Below, in pieces: positions 51,694 through 62,982 of a stretch of DNA of 64,000 nucleotides. How positions within the stretch are numbered: the stretch's first letter is position 1; the number at the start of each line of letters is the position of its first letter. A model generated the notes under the pieces. It worked only from the letters and a program-made list of their open reading frames with translations. It was not told where the DNA came from and made no database searches. This stretch comes from Hydrogenophaga sp040372165 (lineage in GTDB: Bacteria; Pseudomonadota; Gammaproteobacteria; Burkholderiales; Burkholderiaceae_C). Location: contig NZ_BAABWG010000001.1 of assembly GCF_040372165.1 (NCBI RefSeq), forward strand, positions 434,001-498,000. The letters run 5' to 3'. The translations under genes were made by a program, and so were the position numbers.

Positions 51694-53907
51694 ATGATTC
51701 ACGTTCAAGACCAGGATCAGGGCCGAGCATTCGCAGGGGCAAGCGCATCCGATGACGCGCCTGCTGCTTCCATCGTTTCCACCACGCGGCGGGGTTTTCT
51801 GGCCAGCGCTGGCGCCACTGCGCTGGTGATTGGCTTCACCTTGCCCACATCGGGCCGTGCACTGGCCGCCGCCGACAAAAACTTTGCGCCCAATGCCTGG
51901 CTGCGCATCACGCCCGACAACCACATCACGGTGGTGTGTGGGTCGTCCGAGATGGGCCAGGGCGTTCTGACCGCCATTCCGCAATTGCTGGCCGAGGAGC
52001 TGGACGCTGACTGGACGAAGGTGGGCGTGGAGCAAGCGCCGGTGAGCGCCTCTTACAACAACCCCGCCTTCGGCATGCAAGCCACCGGTGGCTCCACCAC
52101 AGTGCGTGGGCACTGGGAGGTGGTGCGCCGAGCCGGCGGCACGGCGCGCGCCATGCTCATCGCTGCGGCTGCTCAGCAATGGAAAGTGCCGGCAAGCGAA
52201 TGCAGCACGGCCAACAGCCATGTCATGCACAAGGCCAGTGGCAAGAAGCTCAGCTACGGCGAGCTGGTGGGCGCAGCTGCCCAGCAGAAGCCGCCAGAGA
52301 AAGTGGAGCTCAAGCCCAAGTCCGACTTCAAAATTCTGGGGCAACGCAAGCACCGGCTCGATACCAAAGGCAAGACCGACGGTTCAGCGAAATACGGCCT
52401 GGACGTGAACCTGCCCGGCATGCTGGTGGCCGTGATGGCACGTGCGCCGATGCCGGGTGCCAAAGCGGCCAAGGTGGACGACGCTGCGGCCAAGGCCACC
52501 AAGGGTGTCAAGGCAGTGATTCCGCTGGACAGCGGCGTGGCTGTGCTGGCCACTGGCTACTGGGCAGCCAAAAAAGGGCGCGACGCGCTCAAGATCGATT
52601 GGGACCTCGGCCCCAACACGGGCCTGGACAATGCCAAGGTCACCGCCATGCTGACCGAAGGCGCCAACAAGGCCGAGGCCATCGCGCGCAAGGAAGGCGA
52701 TGTGGCGTCTGCCAAGGCTGCGAAGACCATCAAGGCCACTTACGACGCCCCCTACCTGGCGCATGCTTGCATGGAGCCGATGAACTGCACATCGTGGGTC
52801 AAGGCAGACAAGGGCGAGGTGGAGATCTGGGCGGGCACGCAAAGCCAGGGGCCTGTGCAAGGCATTCTGAGCCAGGTGGCCTCTGTTGACCCGGGCAAGG
52901 TCAAGGTCAACACCATGATGCTCGGCGGCGGCTTCGGCCGGCGCTTCGCACCAGACTTTGTCATCGACGCCACGGTGCTCTCCAAGATCAGTGGTGCACC
53001 CGTCAAGCTCATGTACACACGCGAAGACGACATGGCAGCAGGCTTCTACCGGCCAGCCGCTGTGGCGCAATTCGAGGGCGGTTTGTCTGACGATGGCAAG
53101 CCGGTGTCCTTCACCGCCGGAGTGGGCTCGCCTTCCATCATGGCCGCCTCGGGCTTCATGAAGATTCCCGAGACCGGTGTGGACAGCTTTGCGATGGAAG
53201 GCATCAATGACCACCCATATGACATCCCGCACCAGCGCATCGCCTATGGCCGGCAGGAGCCGGGGCCGCAGGTGTGGTTCTGGCGCTCGGTCGGCCACTC
53301 GCAAAACATCTTCTTCAGCGAGAGCTTCATCGACGAGATGGCAGCCGCCGCTGGCAAGGATCCATTCGAGTTCCGTCGCGGCTTGATGAGCAAACAGCCG
53401 CGCTACAAGCAGGTGCTGGAGCTGGCTGCCGAGAAGGCTGGCTGGGGCAAGCCGCTACCGGCCGGTGTTCACCGCGGCATTGCCGTGGCACAGAGCTTTG
53501 GCAGCTATGTGGCCGAGGTTGCAGAAGTGTCAGTTGGAGCCGATGGCAAGCCCAAGGTGCACCGCGTGGTTGCGGCAGTGGACTGCGGCATGACGGTCAA
53601 CCCCACCATCATCGAGCGGCAGATCGAAGGCGCCATCGTCTTTGGTTTGACGGCGGCGCTCTACGGCAAGCTCGACATCAAAGACGGCCGTGTGCAGCAA
53701 AGCAACTTCCACGATTACCAGATGCTCCGCGCCAACGAAATGCCCAAGGTGGAAGTTCACATCGTGGACAGCACGGAAGCGCCTGGCGGTATTGGCGAGC
53801 CCGGCACACCGCCGATTGCACCAGCGGTGGCAAACGCCATCTTCGCGGCAACGGGCAAGCGCTTGCGGAGTTTGCCGTTTGATACGGAAGCTTTGAAGAA
53901 GGGGTGA
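51694..53907 (+). CDS. iorB: Molybdopterin-binding subunit of a molybdenum hydroxylase (IorB-like)
   Basis: 737 residues. A twin-arginine signal-like stretch (TTRRGFLASAGATALVIGFTL) follows about 37 residues from the start, so periplasmic location is possible. The body carries xanthine-oxidase-family molybdopterin motifs: CGSSEMGQGVLTAIPQLLAEEL, TQSQGPVQGILSQ, GGGFGRRFAPDFV, and C-terminal GGIGEPGTPPIAPAVANAIF containing the likely catalytic Glu. Such two-subunit enzymes oxidise aldehydes or N-heterocycles. The intrinsic terminator at 53943 closes the operon. Confidence 0.9.
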   Translation: MIHVQDQDQGRAFAGASASDDAPAASIVSTTRRGFLASAGATALVIGFTLPTSGRALAAADKNFAPNAWLRITPDNHITVVCGSSEMGQGVLTAIPQLLAEELDADWTKVGVEQAPVSASYNNPAFGMQATGGSTTVRGHWEVVRRAGGTARAMLIAAAAQQWKVPASECSTANSHVMHKASGKKLSYGELVGAAAQQKPPEKVELKPKSDFKILGQRKHRLDTKGKTDGSAKYGLDVNLPGMLVAVMARAPMPGAKAAKVDDAAAKATKGVKAVIPLDSGVAVLATGYWAAKKGRDALKIDWDLGPNTGLDNAKVTAMLTEGANKAEAIARKEGDVASAKAAKTIKATYDAPYLAHACMEPMNCTSWVKADKGEVEIWAGTQSQGPVQGILSQVASVDPGKVKVNTMMLGGGFGRRFAPDFVIDATVLSKISGAPVKLMYTREDDMAAGFYRPAAVAQFEGGLSDDGKPVSFTAGVGSPSIMAASGFMKIPETGVDSFAMEGINDHPYDIPHQRIAYGRQEPGPQVWFWRSVGHSQNIFFSESFIDEMAAAAGKDPFEFRRGLMSKQPRYKQVLELAAEKAGWGKPLPAGVHRGIAVAQSFGSYVAEVAEVSVGADGKPKVHRVVAAVDCGMTVNPTIIERQIEGAIVFGLTAALYGKLDIKDGRVQQSNFHDYQMLRANEMPKVEVHIVDSTEAPGGIGEPGTPPIAPAVANAIFAATGKRLRSLPFDTEALKKG

Positions 53908-53942
53908 TTCTTCACGTGGCCACCTGGCCGCTTTTGCTCGCC

Positions 53943-53978
53943 AGGGAGACGCCGAAAGGCGTCTCCCTTTCCTTTTTG
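53943..53978 (+). terminator. Intrinsic terminator after iorB
   Basis: AGGGAGACGCC (53943-53953), GAAA tetraloop, GGCGTCTCCCT (53958-53968), then TTCCTTTTT. Perfect 11-bp stem. Confidence 0.92.
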
Positions 53979-54150
53979 TGGTGGCCCTGCATCAGTCATA
54001 CCCCGAAATCGGTGCGACACAAGAAAAGACGCACGGTTGTGGGGTGTGGATACGGCCGTTGAGCGCGCGGAGCAACAAGCGCGGCCTATGATCGGACTTG
54101 AAGACTGCCTGGGCCGAATCGTATGACCCAGAGCAACAGGGAGGAACAAC

Positions 54151-54462
54151 ATGTACGACAAAGACGGAAGACCCATCGTCATTCCGATGAAAGAGCGCCC
54201 CGCGGCGAGGCGCTTCTTTGCTACGTCCCATGGCTGGGCAGGTCTGGGTTGTTTTGGCGCTGCCATTCTTTTTGCGTTTCAGCCCAGTTCAACTCCAAGC
54301 GGCGGAAGGACTGCGCTTTTCTCTCAGCTGATTCATGAAGTGTTGGGTCCGATGTTTGGCGGCTACGCCTACACGGCGTTCTTTGCCATCGCAGGGCTGG
54401 GGTTTGCCTGGTCCGGTGTGCGGAAGGCAATGAACTGGACTGAAAGCGTGAACTGGAAGTGA
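54151..54462 (+). CDS. Small two-helix membrane protein, unknown
   Basis: 103 residues starting MYDKDGRPIVIPMKERPAARRFFATSHGW. Two hydrophobic stretches, LGCFGAAILFAFQP and AYTAFFAIAGLGFAWSG, flank a polar loop. I do not recognise the family. CAGGGAGGAA precedes the ATG, which supports translation. It lies 125 bp ahead of the DUF4178 genes and could be part of the same system or an independent gene. Confidence 0.65.
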   Translation: MYDKDGRPIVIPMKERPAARRFFATSHGWAGLGCFGAAILFAFQPSSTPSGGRTALFSQLIHEVLGPMFGGYAYTAFFAIAGLGFAWSGVRKAMNWTESVNWK

Positions 54463-54587
54463 TGATTTTTTCCGTGATTTTCAGTCGAGTGTTCTCTGGA
54501 CCGGCACTGCACGGCTTGTTGCAATGCGACGGTGAAAGATGGGCTTTCGGTGGTCAAGGCTGCTGACTGTTTAACGAGAGCAGCCAG

Positions 54588-56171
54588 ATGATTCATCCTG
54601 TGCATTGCCCCACTTGCGAGACAGAGCTCTGGACGCCATGCGAGGGTGCCAGCGTCTTGGTGTGCAACCACTGCACCACAATGGTCGTGCGCAACCAAGA
54701 GGCTTGGTCCTACGTTGGACGGTCGGGAAAGTCGTTCACTGGCGCCGGTTCGTTGCGCATGAAACAAGCGGGCGAGTTGGGTGGCCAGCGTTTCCGGTTG
54801 CAAGGGCAAGAAGAGCATTCGGACGAAGCTGGCAACGTCCAATGTGATTGGTTTGCCTGTTATGACGATGGACGGATGGCGTTACTGAGTACATCGGCCG
54901 ATGGGAGTGCCCGATGGTTTACGCCTCTTGGATCCAAAGCAGCGCTTCCGCCGTTTGACCAGTGGATTGAAGGCGCGACCGCGCGGTTGAATGGCGTTTC
55001 ATACCGCGTGGTGGCGAAGCAGATGAGGCGGCAGACGAGTGCGCGTGGCGCTGTTACCCGGCCGCTGAAGTCAGAGGATACGTTTGGGCTGGTGACACTG
55101 ATGAGCGCGGGCAGGGGCTGGCTTTGGGTGGACTACTCTCGCAAGGATCCTCGAATTTGGTTGGGCAGGGAAGTTTCGCTGGAACGCTTGGGTCTCCTTG
55201 AAAACCAGGGAATGCTATCTGCAGGTTCGGTCGCCTCTGGCTTGGTCGCCGCCGGTGTGGCGTCGGCTGTGGGCGGTCTTGCTTCTGAGGGCCTTTCCGC
55301 CGAGTCAGCCCCTTGGCCCAGCAAACTGGTAGATGACACAGGCTCGCCGCCAATGCCGCGCTTGCTCCTGGATGCATTTGGCTATTTTGAGAAAGCCGAC
55401 CGGCGCGTGACCAAGGTCGACCGGATCTCTCTCCAGAATGGACAAGGCGCGTTCGGCTGGACCCAGTATCAACTGACAGACTTTCGCGGACGCACCGCCA
55501 TGCTGGTGGACCGTGGGGACGATTGGCATTTTTTGAAGGAGTTGCGCGAAGCATTCCCGTTGAGCACTGATGGTGCGTCCCTGATGGTCGATGTGAGGGA
55601 GTATGGCTTAACCGGCAAGTACCGGGCGACGATCGCTTGTCTGGGGAATGATACAGAGGAAGAAGCGCAAGTGCTTCCAAGTGCAGCTGAGACCGAGCTT
55701 CGAGTCTTCCGGCAGGTAGCTGCAGAGAGTGGCGAAGAGGCCATCGTGTGGTGGGCGGGGGGCGGCGGCTCTGCGGATCGCATGTGGATCGGAAAAGAGG
55801 TAGCGCAGGACGATGTGTCTGCTGCCTTTGCGGTGATTGATTTCGACAATCCAGCCACTAGGCATCAGGGCGAAGAATGTGCTGGGGTACCTTTGGTGCT
55901 TCCAGACATCGGCTATGACTCCGCATTGGTCAATAATGCGCGCCCCCTCGATTGGCAAGACCTTCGTAGGCGAGTCGGGATGGGGGTGATAGGGGTATTG
56001 TTTCTAGCGTGGGGTATCAGACTCTGGACGATGAACGCCCAATCTCCCATCGCCATCACTTTGCTGGTGTGTGCCGCGTTGGCTTTGGTGGGTTCCATAT
56101 TCGGGAACCGACTGCAGGAGCTCGTGCGAAGCGGTGCAGAGTCTCTACTGAGCTCCATGCGGAGGGAGTGA
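54588..56171 (+). CDS. Zinc-ribbon DUF4178 membrane protein, 2 repeat units
   Basis: 527 residues. An N-terminal zinc ribbon uses Cys7, Cys10, Cys26 and Cys29 (CPTC, CNHC). Two DUF4178-like units of about 190 residues follow. Each has an SH3-like part (GQRFRLQGQEE ... DWFACYDDGRMALLS; VDRISLQNGQGAFGWTQYQLTDFRGRTAML) and a second part (LNGVSYRVVAKQ ... WVDYSRKDPRIWLGREVSLERL). Two C-terminal membrane helices (GVIGVLFLAWGIRLW and SPIAITLLVCAALALVGSIF) anchor the protein. An Ala/Gly stretch (ASGLVAAGVASAVGGLASEG) lies between units. The next gene is a longer paralogue 7 bp downstream. Function is unknown. Confidence 0.78.
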   Translation: MIHPVHCPTCETELWTPCEGASVLVCNHCTTMVVRNQEAWSYVGRSGKSFTGAGSLRMKQAGELGGQRFRLQGQEEHSDEAGNVQCDWFACYDDGRMALLSTSADGSARWFTPLGSKAALPPFDQWIEGATARLNGVSYRVVAKQMRRQTSARGAVTRPLKSEDTFGLVTLMSAGRGWLWVDYSRKDPRIWLGREVSLERLGLLENQGMLSAGSVASGLVAAGVASAVGGLASEGLSAESAPWPSKLVDDTGSPPMPRLLLDAFGYFEKADRRVTKVDRISLQNGQGAFGWTQYQLTDFRGRTAMLVDRGDDWHFLKELREAFPLSTDGASLMVDVREYGLTGKYRATIACLGNDTEEEAQVLPSAAETELRVFRQVAAESGEEAIVWWAGGGGSADRMWIGKEVAQDDVSAAFAVIDFDNPATRHQGEECAGVPLVLPDIGYDSALVNNARPLDWQDLRRRVGMGVIGVLFLAWGIRLWTMNAQSPIAITLLVCAALALVGSIFGNRLQELVRSGAESLLSSMRRE

Positions 56172-56178
56172 TCACACG

Positions 56179-58329
56179 ATGACCACAGAATTGAACTTGG
56201 AGCCCAAAGCAGATGAACGGACACGCAGCGCTCTTTGTCCTGGCTGCGGTACCCGTCTCGATTTCAGCAGCTCGGCTGTTCGATTTGTTGTATGCGCCCA
56301 TTGCGGTTCGACCTTGGCTAGGCGCTCGAAGAGCTGGTCCCGAGTGGGGCGATCTGGCGACGAGTTCTTGGGCCACAGTCAGCTTCGACTGAACCAGGAG
56401 GGCGAGCGAATCGGGGTCCCGTTTCGGCTTGTGGGCCGTGAGCAGTTTGAGGACGACAACACCTGGCACACAGATTGGCATGTGGCCAGAGATGATGGAC
56501 GGGTGTCGCAACTCAGTGAAACGGACGGGGGCTACGTCTGGTATGAGTTCCTGGGTCAGCAGGTGGCCCAGTTGCCGCTGGATGCTTGGGTGCTGGGCCA
56601 GTCCATCTGGCTCAATCGGCTTGAATTCAAGGTGGGCGCCATTCGCACATGCTCGCAAGGAGGCGCGGAAGGTGAGGTAGGGCATGCATTGCTTCCTGGC
56701 GAAACGTTTGGCTTGATCGAGCTGCGCAGCAATACAGGCAAAGTGCTGCGCATTGACTACGCTGTAGAGCAGCCAGCGTTCTGGTTGGGTGATCGGGTGA
56801 GCTTGAATAGGTTGAAGCTCGACGCCGACCTCCCGGACGGCGACAACACTGCCAACATCGAGAGAATTTCATGTCCGTCCTGCGGAGGACGAGTGGATGT
56901 GTATGCAAAAAGCGCGTCTTCGGCGACGTGTGTGTCTTGTGGCACCTTGATCGACTTGAGCGACTTCAGCATGTTGTCGGGTGAACGGGCGTCTTTGGCA
57001 GCAGGCTTTGCGCCATTGATCCCTCTGGGGACGACGGGTGACCTTCAGGGCAAAACCTGGGAGGTTGTTGGCTATGAAAAAAGGGTAGGGGATTCGTCTC
57101 TCGATGCCTTCGTCTGGTCTCACTACCACCTCTACAACCGCGATGAAGGCTTCGCGCAATTGATCGAGTTGCGCGGTACTTGGCGTTTGTTTCGACGATC
57201 GGCCGGAGCGCCATCCCTATCTGTCACCCGCGGTAAGGCCTCCTTTCAAGGCAATGAGTACTACCGCGTCAACCAGTTCGGGGCTTCCACGTCCAACGCG
57301 ATTGGCGAGTTTGCCAGGCGGGTGCGCTTGGAACGAAATGTTGTGTGCATGGACTACCGCCACTCCCCTGTGGAAGGCACCATGCGCTTTCTGTTCGGTG
57401 AAATGGATGGTGACGAGGAGTACTGGCTGGAAGGGCAGACTGTCAAGCGGGAAGAAGTGGGCAACGCATTTCCTCAACTCAATGAGGCGCTGTCGATGAG
57501 CGTGGTTGAGAGCGCTTCCATGCTTCAACCAGGGCAAATGATCGATGCGATCGGCGTGATTGAAGGCTCGGAGTGGACAGTTGTTGGCTATGAAAGGTTT
57601 GGTCCGAAGGAAAAGCCGGCAGACAAGACCGCCAAATCCATGACCACTCAATTCCAGTTGCGATCGGATTCGGGTGGCGAAGCACTGCTGGTGCAAAGAG
57701 GTCACGACTGGCAGTTTTTGCGAGCCATTCATGACCACGACGTCAAGGTCTCAAGAGAGAAGGGACATTTGAGCCATAGTGGGGCGAAATACGAGTTTTC
57801 AGACGAGAAAGAGGTTACCTGTCATTTCGTTCACGGGGAAATGGGCTACCCACATGCGGTTGGAGAGAGGCTGCGGTTCAAGGAGGCGTGGCAGGGCCGT
57901 AGCGAAGATGCGCCGGCTTTTCTGCGAGTCGACCAATTGCCGGGAGACAAGAAACGCTGGTGGTCGGGCATGTGCCTGTCGACGAGCGAAATTGTGATCG
58001 CCTTTGGCGTGAAAGTGGCTGCACCACCGCCGCCGCCTCGGTCTGATACCGGTTACAGCGACTCAAGCGTCTCTTCGATGTATGGGTCTAAGGAGACCCT
58101 TTGGTCCATGGTGAGGGATGCGCCATTCCTGGGCCTGATCGGAGGACCATTGATGTCGCTGGGTGGATGGTCCTTGATCCAATGGATGTTGAACTTTACG
58201 CACTCTGGCGACTGGAGTGCTGGAGGCGCCATTCTTATCCCCGTTTGGTTGGTTGGCGTGATGTCTATTCCCATGGGGATCGGTGTCTTCTTAATGGGCA
58301 TTGTGGCTCTGTTGTCGCAGGGAAGGTAG
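56179..58329 (+). CDS. Zinc-ribbon DUF4178 membrane protein, 3 repeat units
   Basis: 716 residues. The first zinc ribbon uses Cys20, Cys23, Cys39 and Cys42; a second uses Cys232, Cys235, Cys251 and Cys254. Three DUF4178-like units start near 75 (PFRLVGREQF), 290 (GKTWEVVGYEKRV) and 455 (GSEWTVVGYERFG). Each continues with a YxL/G/W-containing SH3-like part and a GxxYxV...YWxGE part. Two membrane segments occur at the C terminus (FLGLIGGPLMSLGGWSLIQWM; LVGVMSIPMGIGVFLMGIVALL). GGAGGGAG lies before the start and the gap to the preceding paralogue is 7 bp, so the two are co-transcribed. The function is not known. Confidence 0.78.
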   Translation: MTTELNLEPKADERTRSALCPGCGTRLDFSSSAVRFVVCAHCGSTLARRSKSWSRVGRSGDEFLGHSQLRLNQEGERIGVPFRLVGREQFEDDNTWHTDWHVARDDGRVSQLSETDGGYVWYEFLGQQVAQLPLDAWVLGQSIWLNRLEFKVGAIRTCSQGGAEGEVGHALLPGETFGLIELRSNTGKVLRIDYAVEQPAFWLGDRVSLNRLKLDADLPDGDNTANIERISCPSCGGRVDVYAKSASSATCVSCGTLIDLSDFSMLSGERASLAAGFAPLIPLGTTGDLQGKTWEVVGYEKRVGDSSLDAFVWSHYHLYNRDEGFAQLIELRGTWRLFRRSAGAPSLSVTRGKASFQGNEYYRVNQFGASTSNAIGEFARRVRLERNVVCMDYRHSPVEGTMRFLFGEMDGDEEYWLEGQTVKREEVGNAFPQLNEALSMSVVESASMLQPGQMIDAIGVIEGSEWTVVGYERFGPKEKPADKTAKSMTTQFQLRSDSGGEALLVQRGHDWQFLRAIHDHDVKVSREKGHLSHSGAKYEFSDEKEVTCHFVHGEMGYPHAVGERLRFKEAWQGRSEDAPAFLRVDQLPGDKKRWWSGMCLSTSEIVIAFGVKVAAPPPPPRSDTGYSDSSVSSMYGSKETLWSMVRDAPFLGLIGGPLMSLGGWSLIQWMLNFTHSGDWSAGGAILIPVWLVGVMSIPMGIGVFLMGIVALLSQGR

Positions 58330-58655
58330 GGTGGTGTGCCGCTTTGAGTGACTCGGGGGCCCCAACTCAGATGCACTGACAGTAGCGTCTGCAATCGCCG
58401 CGACCGAGCTGGAACAGGCCTTTGTTCCTGACCCACACTCAATCTGCATTCGCACACTGCCCAAGGCGGCACAGGCGCTTGCGACTCAATCGATTGAAGC
58501 GGTGATGCCGGCGTAGAAAGAACCTTTGGTGAAACACGAGGGGATGCGCTTGAGTGGGCTTCCCCTTTGTTTTGGTTTATGGTGCCAATGCAAGCGCATG
58601 GCTGCCCTCTGGATGTGGGGGGAAGGTTCAGTGGATCTTGTGAGCAGGGAGGGAT
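58330..58655. other. Gap within the DUF4178 locus
   Basis: 326 bp without a supported gene. Short frames lack RBS or recognisable content. No strong terminator hairpin follows the second DUF4178 gene, so read-through into the small membrane genes is possible. Confidence 0.5.
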
Positions 58656-58925
58656 ATGAACAACAGCACACGTTCACGCGTGCAAAGAGTTGCCGCTTGG
58701 TATGCTGCCTGGGCGGTGGTCAATGTTGGTGTTGCATGGTTTCACATCGGTGATGGCGGTGCGGGCGTTCATCTTGCCTTGATGTTCTCTGGCTTTCCTG
58801 CGGCGACAGGTTCGCTCTTGTTGGATCATGGGTCGATGGTGGCAGTGGTTTCAGCTGCCTTGCTGGGATTGGTGCAGTGGTGCCTGGTGGCGTTGCTATG
58901 GGTATGGGCCTACCCGGAGAGATAG
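58656..58925 (+). CDS. Small two-helix membrane protein, unknown
   Basis: 89 residues: MNNSTRSRVQRVAAWYAAWAVVNVGVAWFHIGD with a first helix, and LLGLVQWCLVALLWVWAYPER with a second at the end; a middle segment HLALMFSGFPAATGSLLL is also hydrophobic. A very strong GGGAGGGA site is placed just before the ATG. No family recognised. Three bases separate it from the frameshifted gene at 58929, so they form a pair. Confidence 0.62.
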   Translation: MNNSTRSRVQRVAAWYAAWAVVNVGVAWFHIGDGGAGVHLALMFSGFPAATGSLLLDHGSMVAVVSAALLGLVQWCLVALLWVWAYPER

Positions 58926-58928
58926 CGC

Positions 58929-59335
58929 ATGACAGACAACAATGAGTTCGCAAATGATGCGCGGCCAAAAGGTAGCGCCCCCAGCGTGACAAAGCCAGAG
59001 CGTCGTGCCGGAGCTTTGTGGCAATCGCCTTTGGTCTACTTGCTGGTGATAGGTGTGCCGTCGCCGGCGGTTGTGATTGCAATGATCTGGTCGGACCTTG
59101 TCGCCGTCGCCGAAGGCCGTGGTGTGGACATCTTTCGCAACTGTGGCTGGTCGAGTACGACCACATCGGTTCGCTGGTCTTTTGGCTTGGCCTCGCCGTG
59201 GTGCTGGCAGGTGGGGCCGTTGTGACTTGGCGGATGCATCGGCGGGATCGCCGTGAGATGGATGAGCTGGCGCGAAAGTACGGTTTCAGGGATGACGCGA
59301 ATCAAGGCAGCGAGACAGACGGAAATCCCCTCTAA
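58929..59335 (+). pseudogene. Small membrane protein gene with an apparent frameshift
   Basis: A frame from the ATG at 58929 encodes MTDNNEFANDARPKG ... PLVYLLVIGVPSPAVVIAMIW, one membrane helix, but ends at 59225 in an atypical tail (SSTTTSVRWSFGLASPWCW). The -1 frame from about 59140 to 59335 instead gives GSLVFWLGLAVVLAGGAVV and a sensible charged end (RRDRREMDELARKYGFRDDANQG). A single-base deletion, or a sequencing error, near 59130-59160 would join them into one two-helix protein of about 134 residues. I see no canonical slippery heptamer there. Confidence 0.55.
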
Positions 59336-59438
59336 GCGCTTGACGTTCGGTCGGGTGCGGAATGGTGGGGCGATGGCTGTTCCGGGATGGATGCTGACCG
59401 ATGTCTGAGTCAGTTAGAAAAACCGGTTCGGATTTGCT

Positions 59439-60350
59439 TCATACCCCAGCCAATGCCAACGCCATCGGAAGACTCAATGCGGCCAACGCCGTAGAGACCG
59501 TGACCAGCGAGGCCACATAGGGCCCGTCGTATCCCATGCGCGTCGCCAGCACGTAGCAGCTCGACGCGGTGGGCACAGCGCTGAACAGAAGGAGGACGGT
59601 CTGTTCTGATGTATTCAGTCCGAACAGGGACCCCATGGCCCAGGCGGCAAGTGGCAGCGATGCGTGCTTGATGAAGAGGACGGCCGTGGCCAGGCGTTTG
59701 GCTTGCGCCAGGGAGGCGAGGCGCATGCCCGCGCCAGCGGCCATCAGGCCCAGTGGCAGTGACGATTGGCCAATGCGTTCCAGTGTGGGTGCCATCCATT
59801 CGGGAATGCTCAAGCCCCCCAGGTTGGCGAGCAAGCCAGAGAGTGTGCCAATGATCAACGGGTTGCGCGCCAGCTCGCGACCAAAACCGCGCCCGGAATG
59901 CTTTGCCATGGGCCAGACGGCGGCGGTGTTGAAAATGGGTACGCAGACGCCGACCAGCACGGAGACCAAGGCCAAGCCTTCGCTGCCAAGCAGTCGCTGT
60001 GACAGAGCCAGGGCGATGAAAGAGTTGAACCGAAAGGCAACCTGAGCGCTGGCGGCGTGGCGACGCGGGTCAAATGTCTTTCCCCAGATGGGCCAGTAGG
60101 GCAGGGAGTAGGCCAGGGCGATGCCTGTCAATGCCAATGCCACGCCAGCGCCCATCAGGCCGGACATTGCGCCCAGGTCCAAAGGACGACTGATGATGGC
60201 CTGGAACAGCAAAACAGGGAACAGGAAATAGTAGACGAGTGCTTCGACTGGCTCCCACACACGGCGGTCCAAAGCGGTGTGTCGGCACAAAAGCGCGCCG
60301 CATGCAATCAGCGCGAAGTCGGGCGCGAGCAGGGGAATGAAGTTGGTCAC
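59439..60350 (-). CDS. AEC-family (auxin efflux carrier-type) permease
   Basis: 303 residues with about ten helices in two inverted halves: FALIACGALLCRHTALDRRVWEPVEALVYYFLFPVLLFQAII at the start and a later LPLGLMAAGAGMRL. The second half has GLNTSEQTVLLLFSAVPTASSCYVLATRMGYD, typical of AEC permeases. Bacterial members carry malonate, malate or other small acids. I prefer the GTG at 60350; a TTG at 60419 would overlap the DUF1850 gene. The substrate is unknown. It lies downstream of the TRAP operon on the same strand. Confidence 0.85.
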   Translation of the reverse strand: MTNFIPLLAPDFALIACGALLCRHTALDRRVWEPVEALVYYFLFPVLLFQAIISRPLDLGAMSGLMGAGVALALTGIALAYSLPYWPIWGKTFDPRRHAASAQVAFRFNSFIALALSQRLLGSEGLALVSVLVGVCVPIFNTAAVWPMAKHSGRGFGRELARNPLIIGTLSGLLANLGGLSIPEWMAPTLERIGQSSLPLGLMAAGAGMRLASLAQAKRLATAVLFIKHASLPLAAWAMGSLFGLNTSEQTVLLLFSAVPTASSCYVLATRMGYDGPYVASLVTVSTALAALSLPMALALAGV

Positions 60351-60382
60351 TGCAGCGGCTTTGTCAACCTGTATGGGGCGCT

Positions 60383-60870
60383 TCAGCGACGAGGTGCAGC
60401 TGGCCGTGGTGCCCGGCAAGGCCGCAACAGGGTAATGCCACCATCGCTGAGGAGCAGTTCACCCATGGGCTGGCACTGCTTGTCCGCTGAGCACCATTCG
60501 TAGTCGGCTGTGTAAGGCGAGCGGGTCAGGCGCTGCTCATAGGGGCTCGGTGTCTTTGGATGGTAGTGGTACCAGCCGTCCTTGAGCACGGCATCGGCGG
60601 GGGGCTCCATGCCGGCGCCGGTACCCCGAATGCGGGCAGCTTCAATGAGCAGTTGCGGGCGCTCACTGGAGCCATGCACCTTGGGTACAACGATCCGATA
60701 GTCTTCCTCCCAGCGCACCTTTTCAATCGAGTGCGTCCAGGCCAGCGTGAATCGTTCGCCAGGCATGAACACCTCCTGTGCGGTGGCGTTCACGCCGGGC
60801 GCCGCTGTTTGTGCGGTGGCCAGGACCAGGCAGGCGCCCAGTTCTCCCAGTGTTTCTACAGCCGAACCAC

Positions 60871-60874
<4 letters not shown>
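60383..60874 (-). CDS. DUF1850 protein of the TAXI-TRAP operon
   Basis: 163 residues. An N-terminal hydrophobic stretch (LGACLVLATAQTAAPGVNATAQ) suggests export. The core GERFTLAWTHSIEKVRWEEDYRI and the later GAGMEPPADAVLKDGWYHY match DUF1850, a small family encoded with TAXI-type TRAP transporters. Its ATG overlaps the stop of the TRAP permease gene by four bases (ATGA), showing translational coupling. Function is unknown; the C terminus is proline/arginine-rich (RAPRPAAPRR). Confidence 0.8.
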
Positions 60875-62913
<2,039 letters not shown>

Positions 62914-62944
62914 GACTTGAACTCGGCGCTGGCAAAACGGAAAA

Positions 62945-62962
62945 CGGCCCCATCAGGGGCCG
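62945..62962 (-). terminator. Hairpin between TAXI binding-protein gene and permease gene
   Basis: CGGCCCC (62945-62951), loop ATCA, GGGGCCG (62956-62962). On the minus strand it is followed by TTTTCCGTTTT. Likely a partial terminator that keeps the periplasmic binding protein in excess over the permease. Confidence 0.7.
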
Positions 62963-62982
62963 GGATTGGTGAAGTGATCAGA

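Noticed and set aside
58929..59335. Programmed -1 ribosomal frameshift
   Set aside because: No canonical X-XXY-YYZ slippery heptamer or clear downstream pseudoknot is visible near the switch; mutation or sequencing error is simpler.
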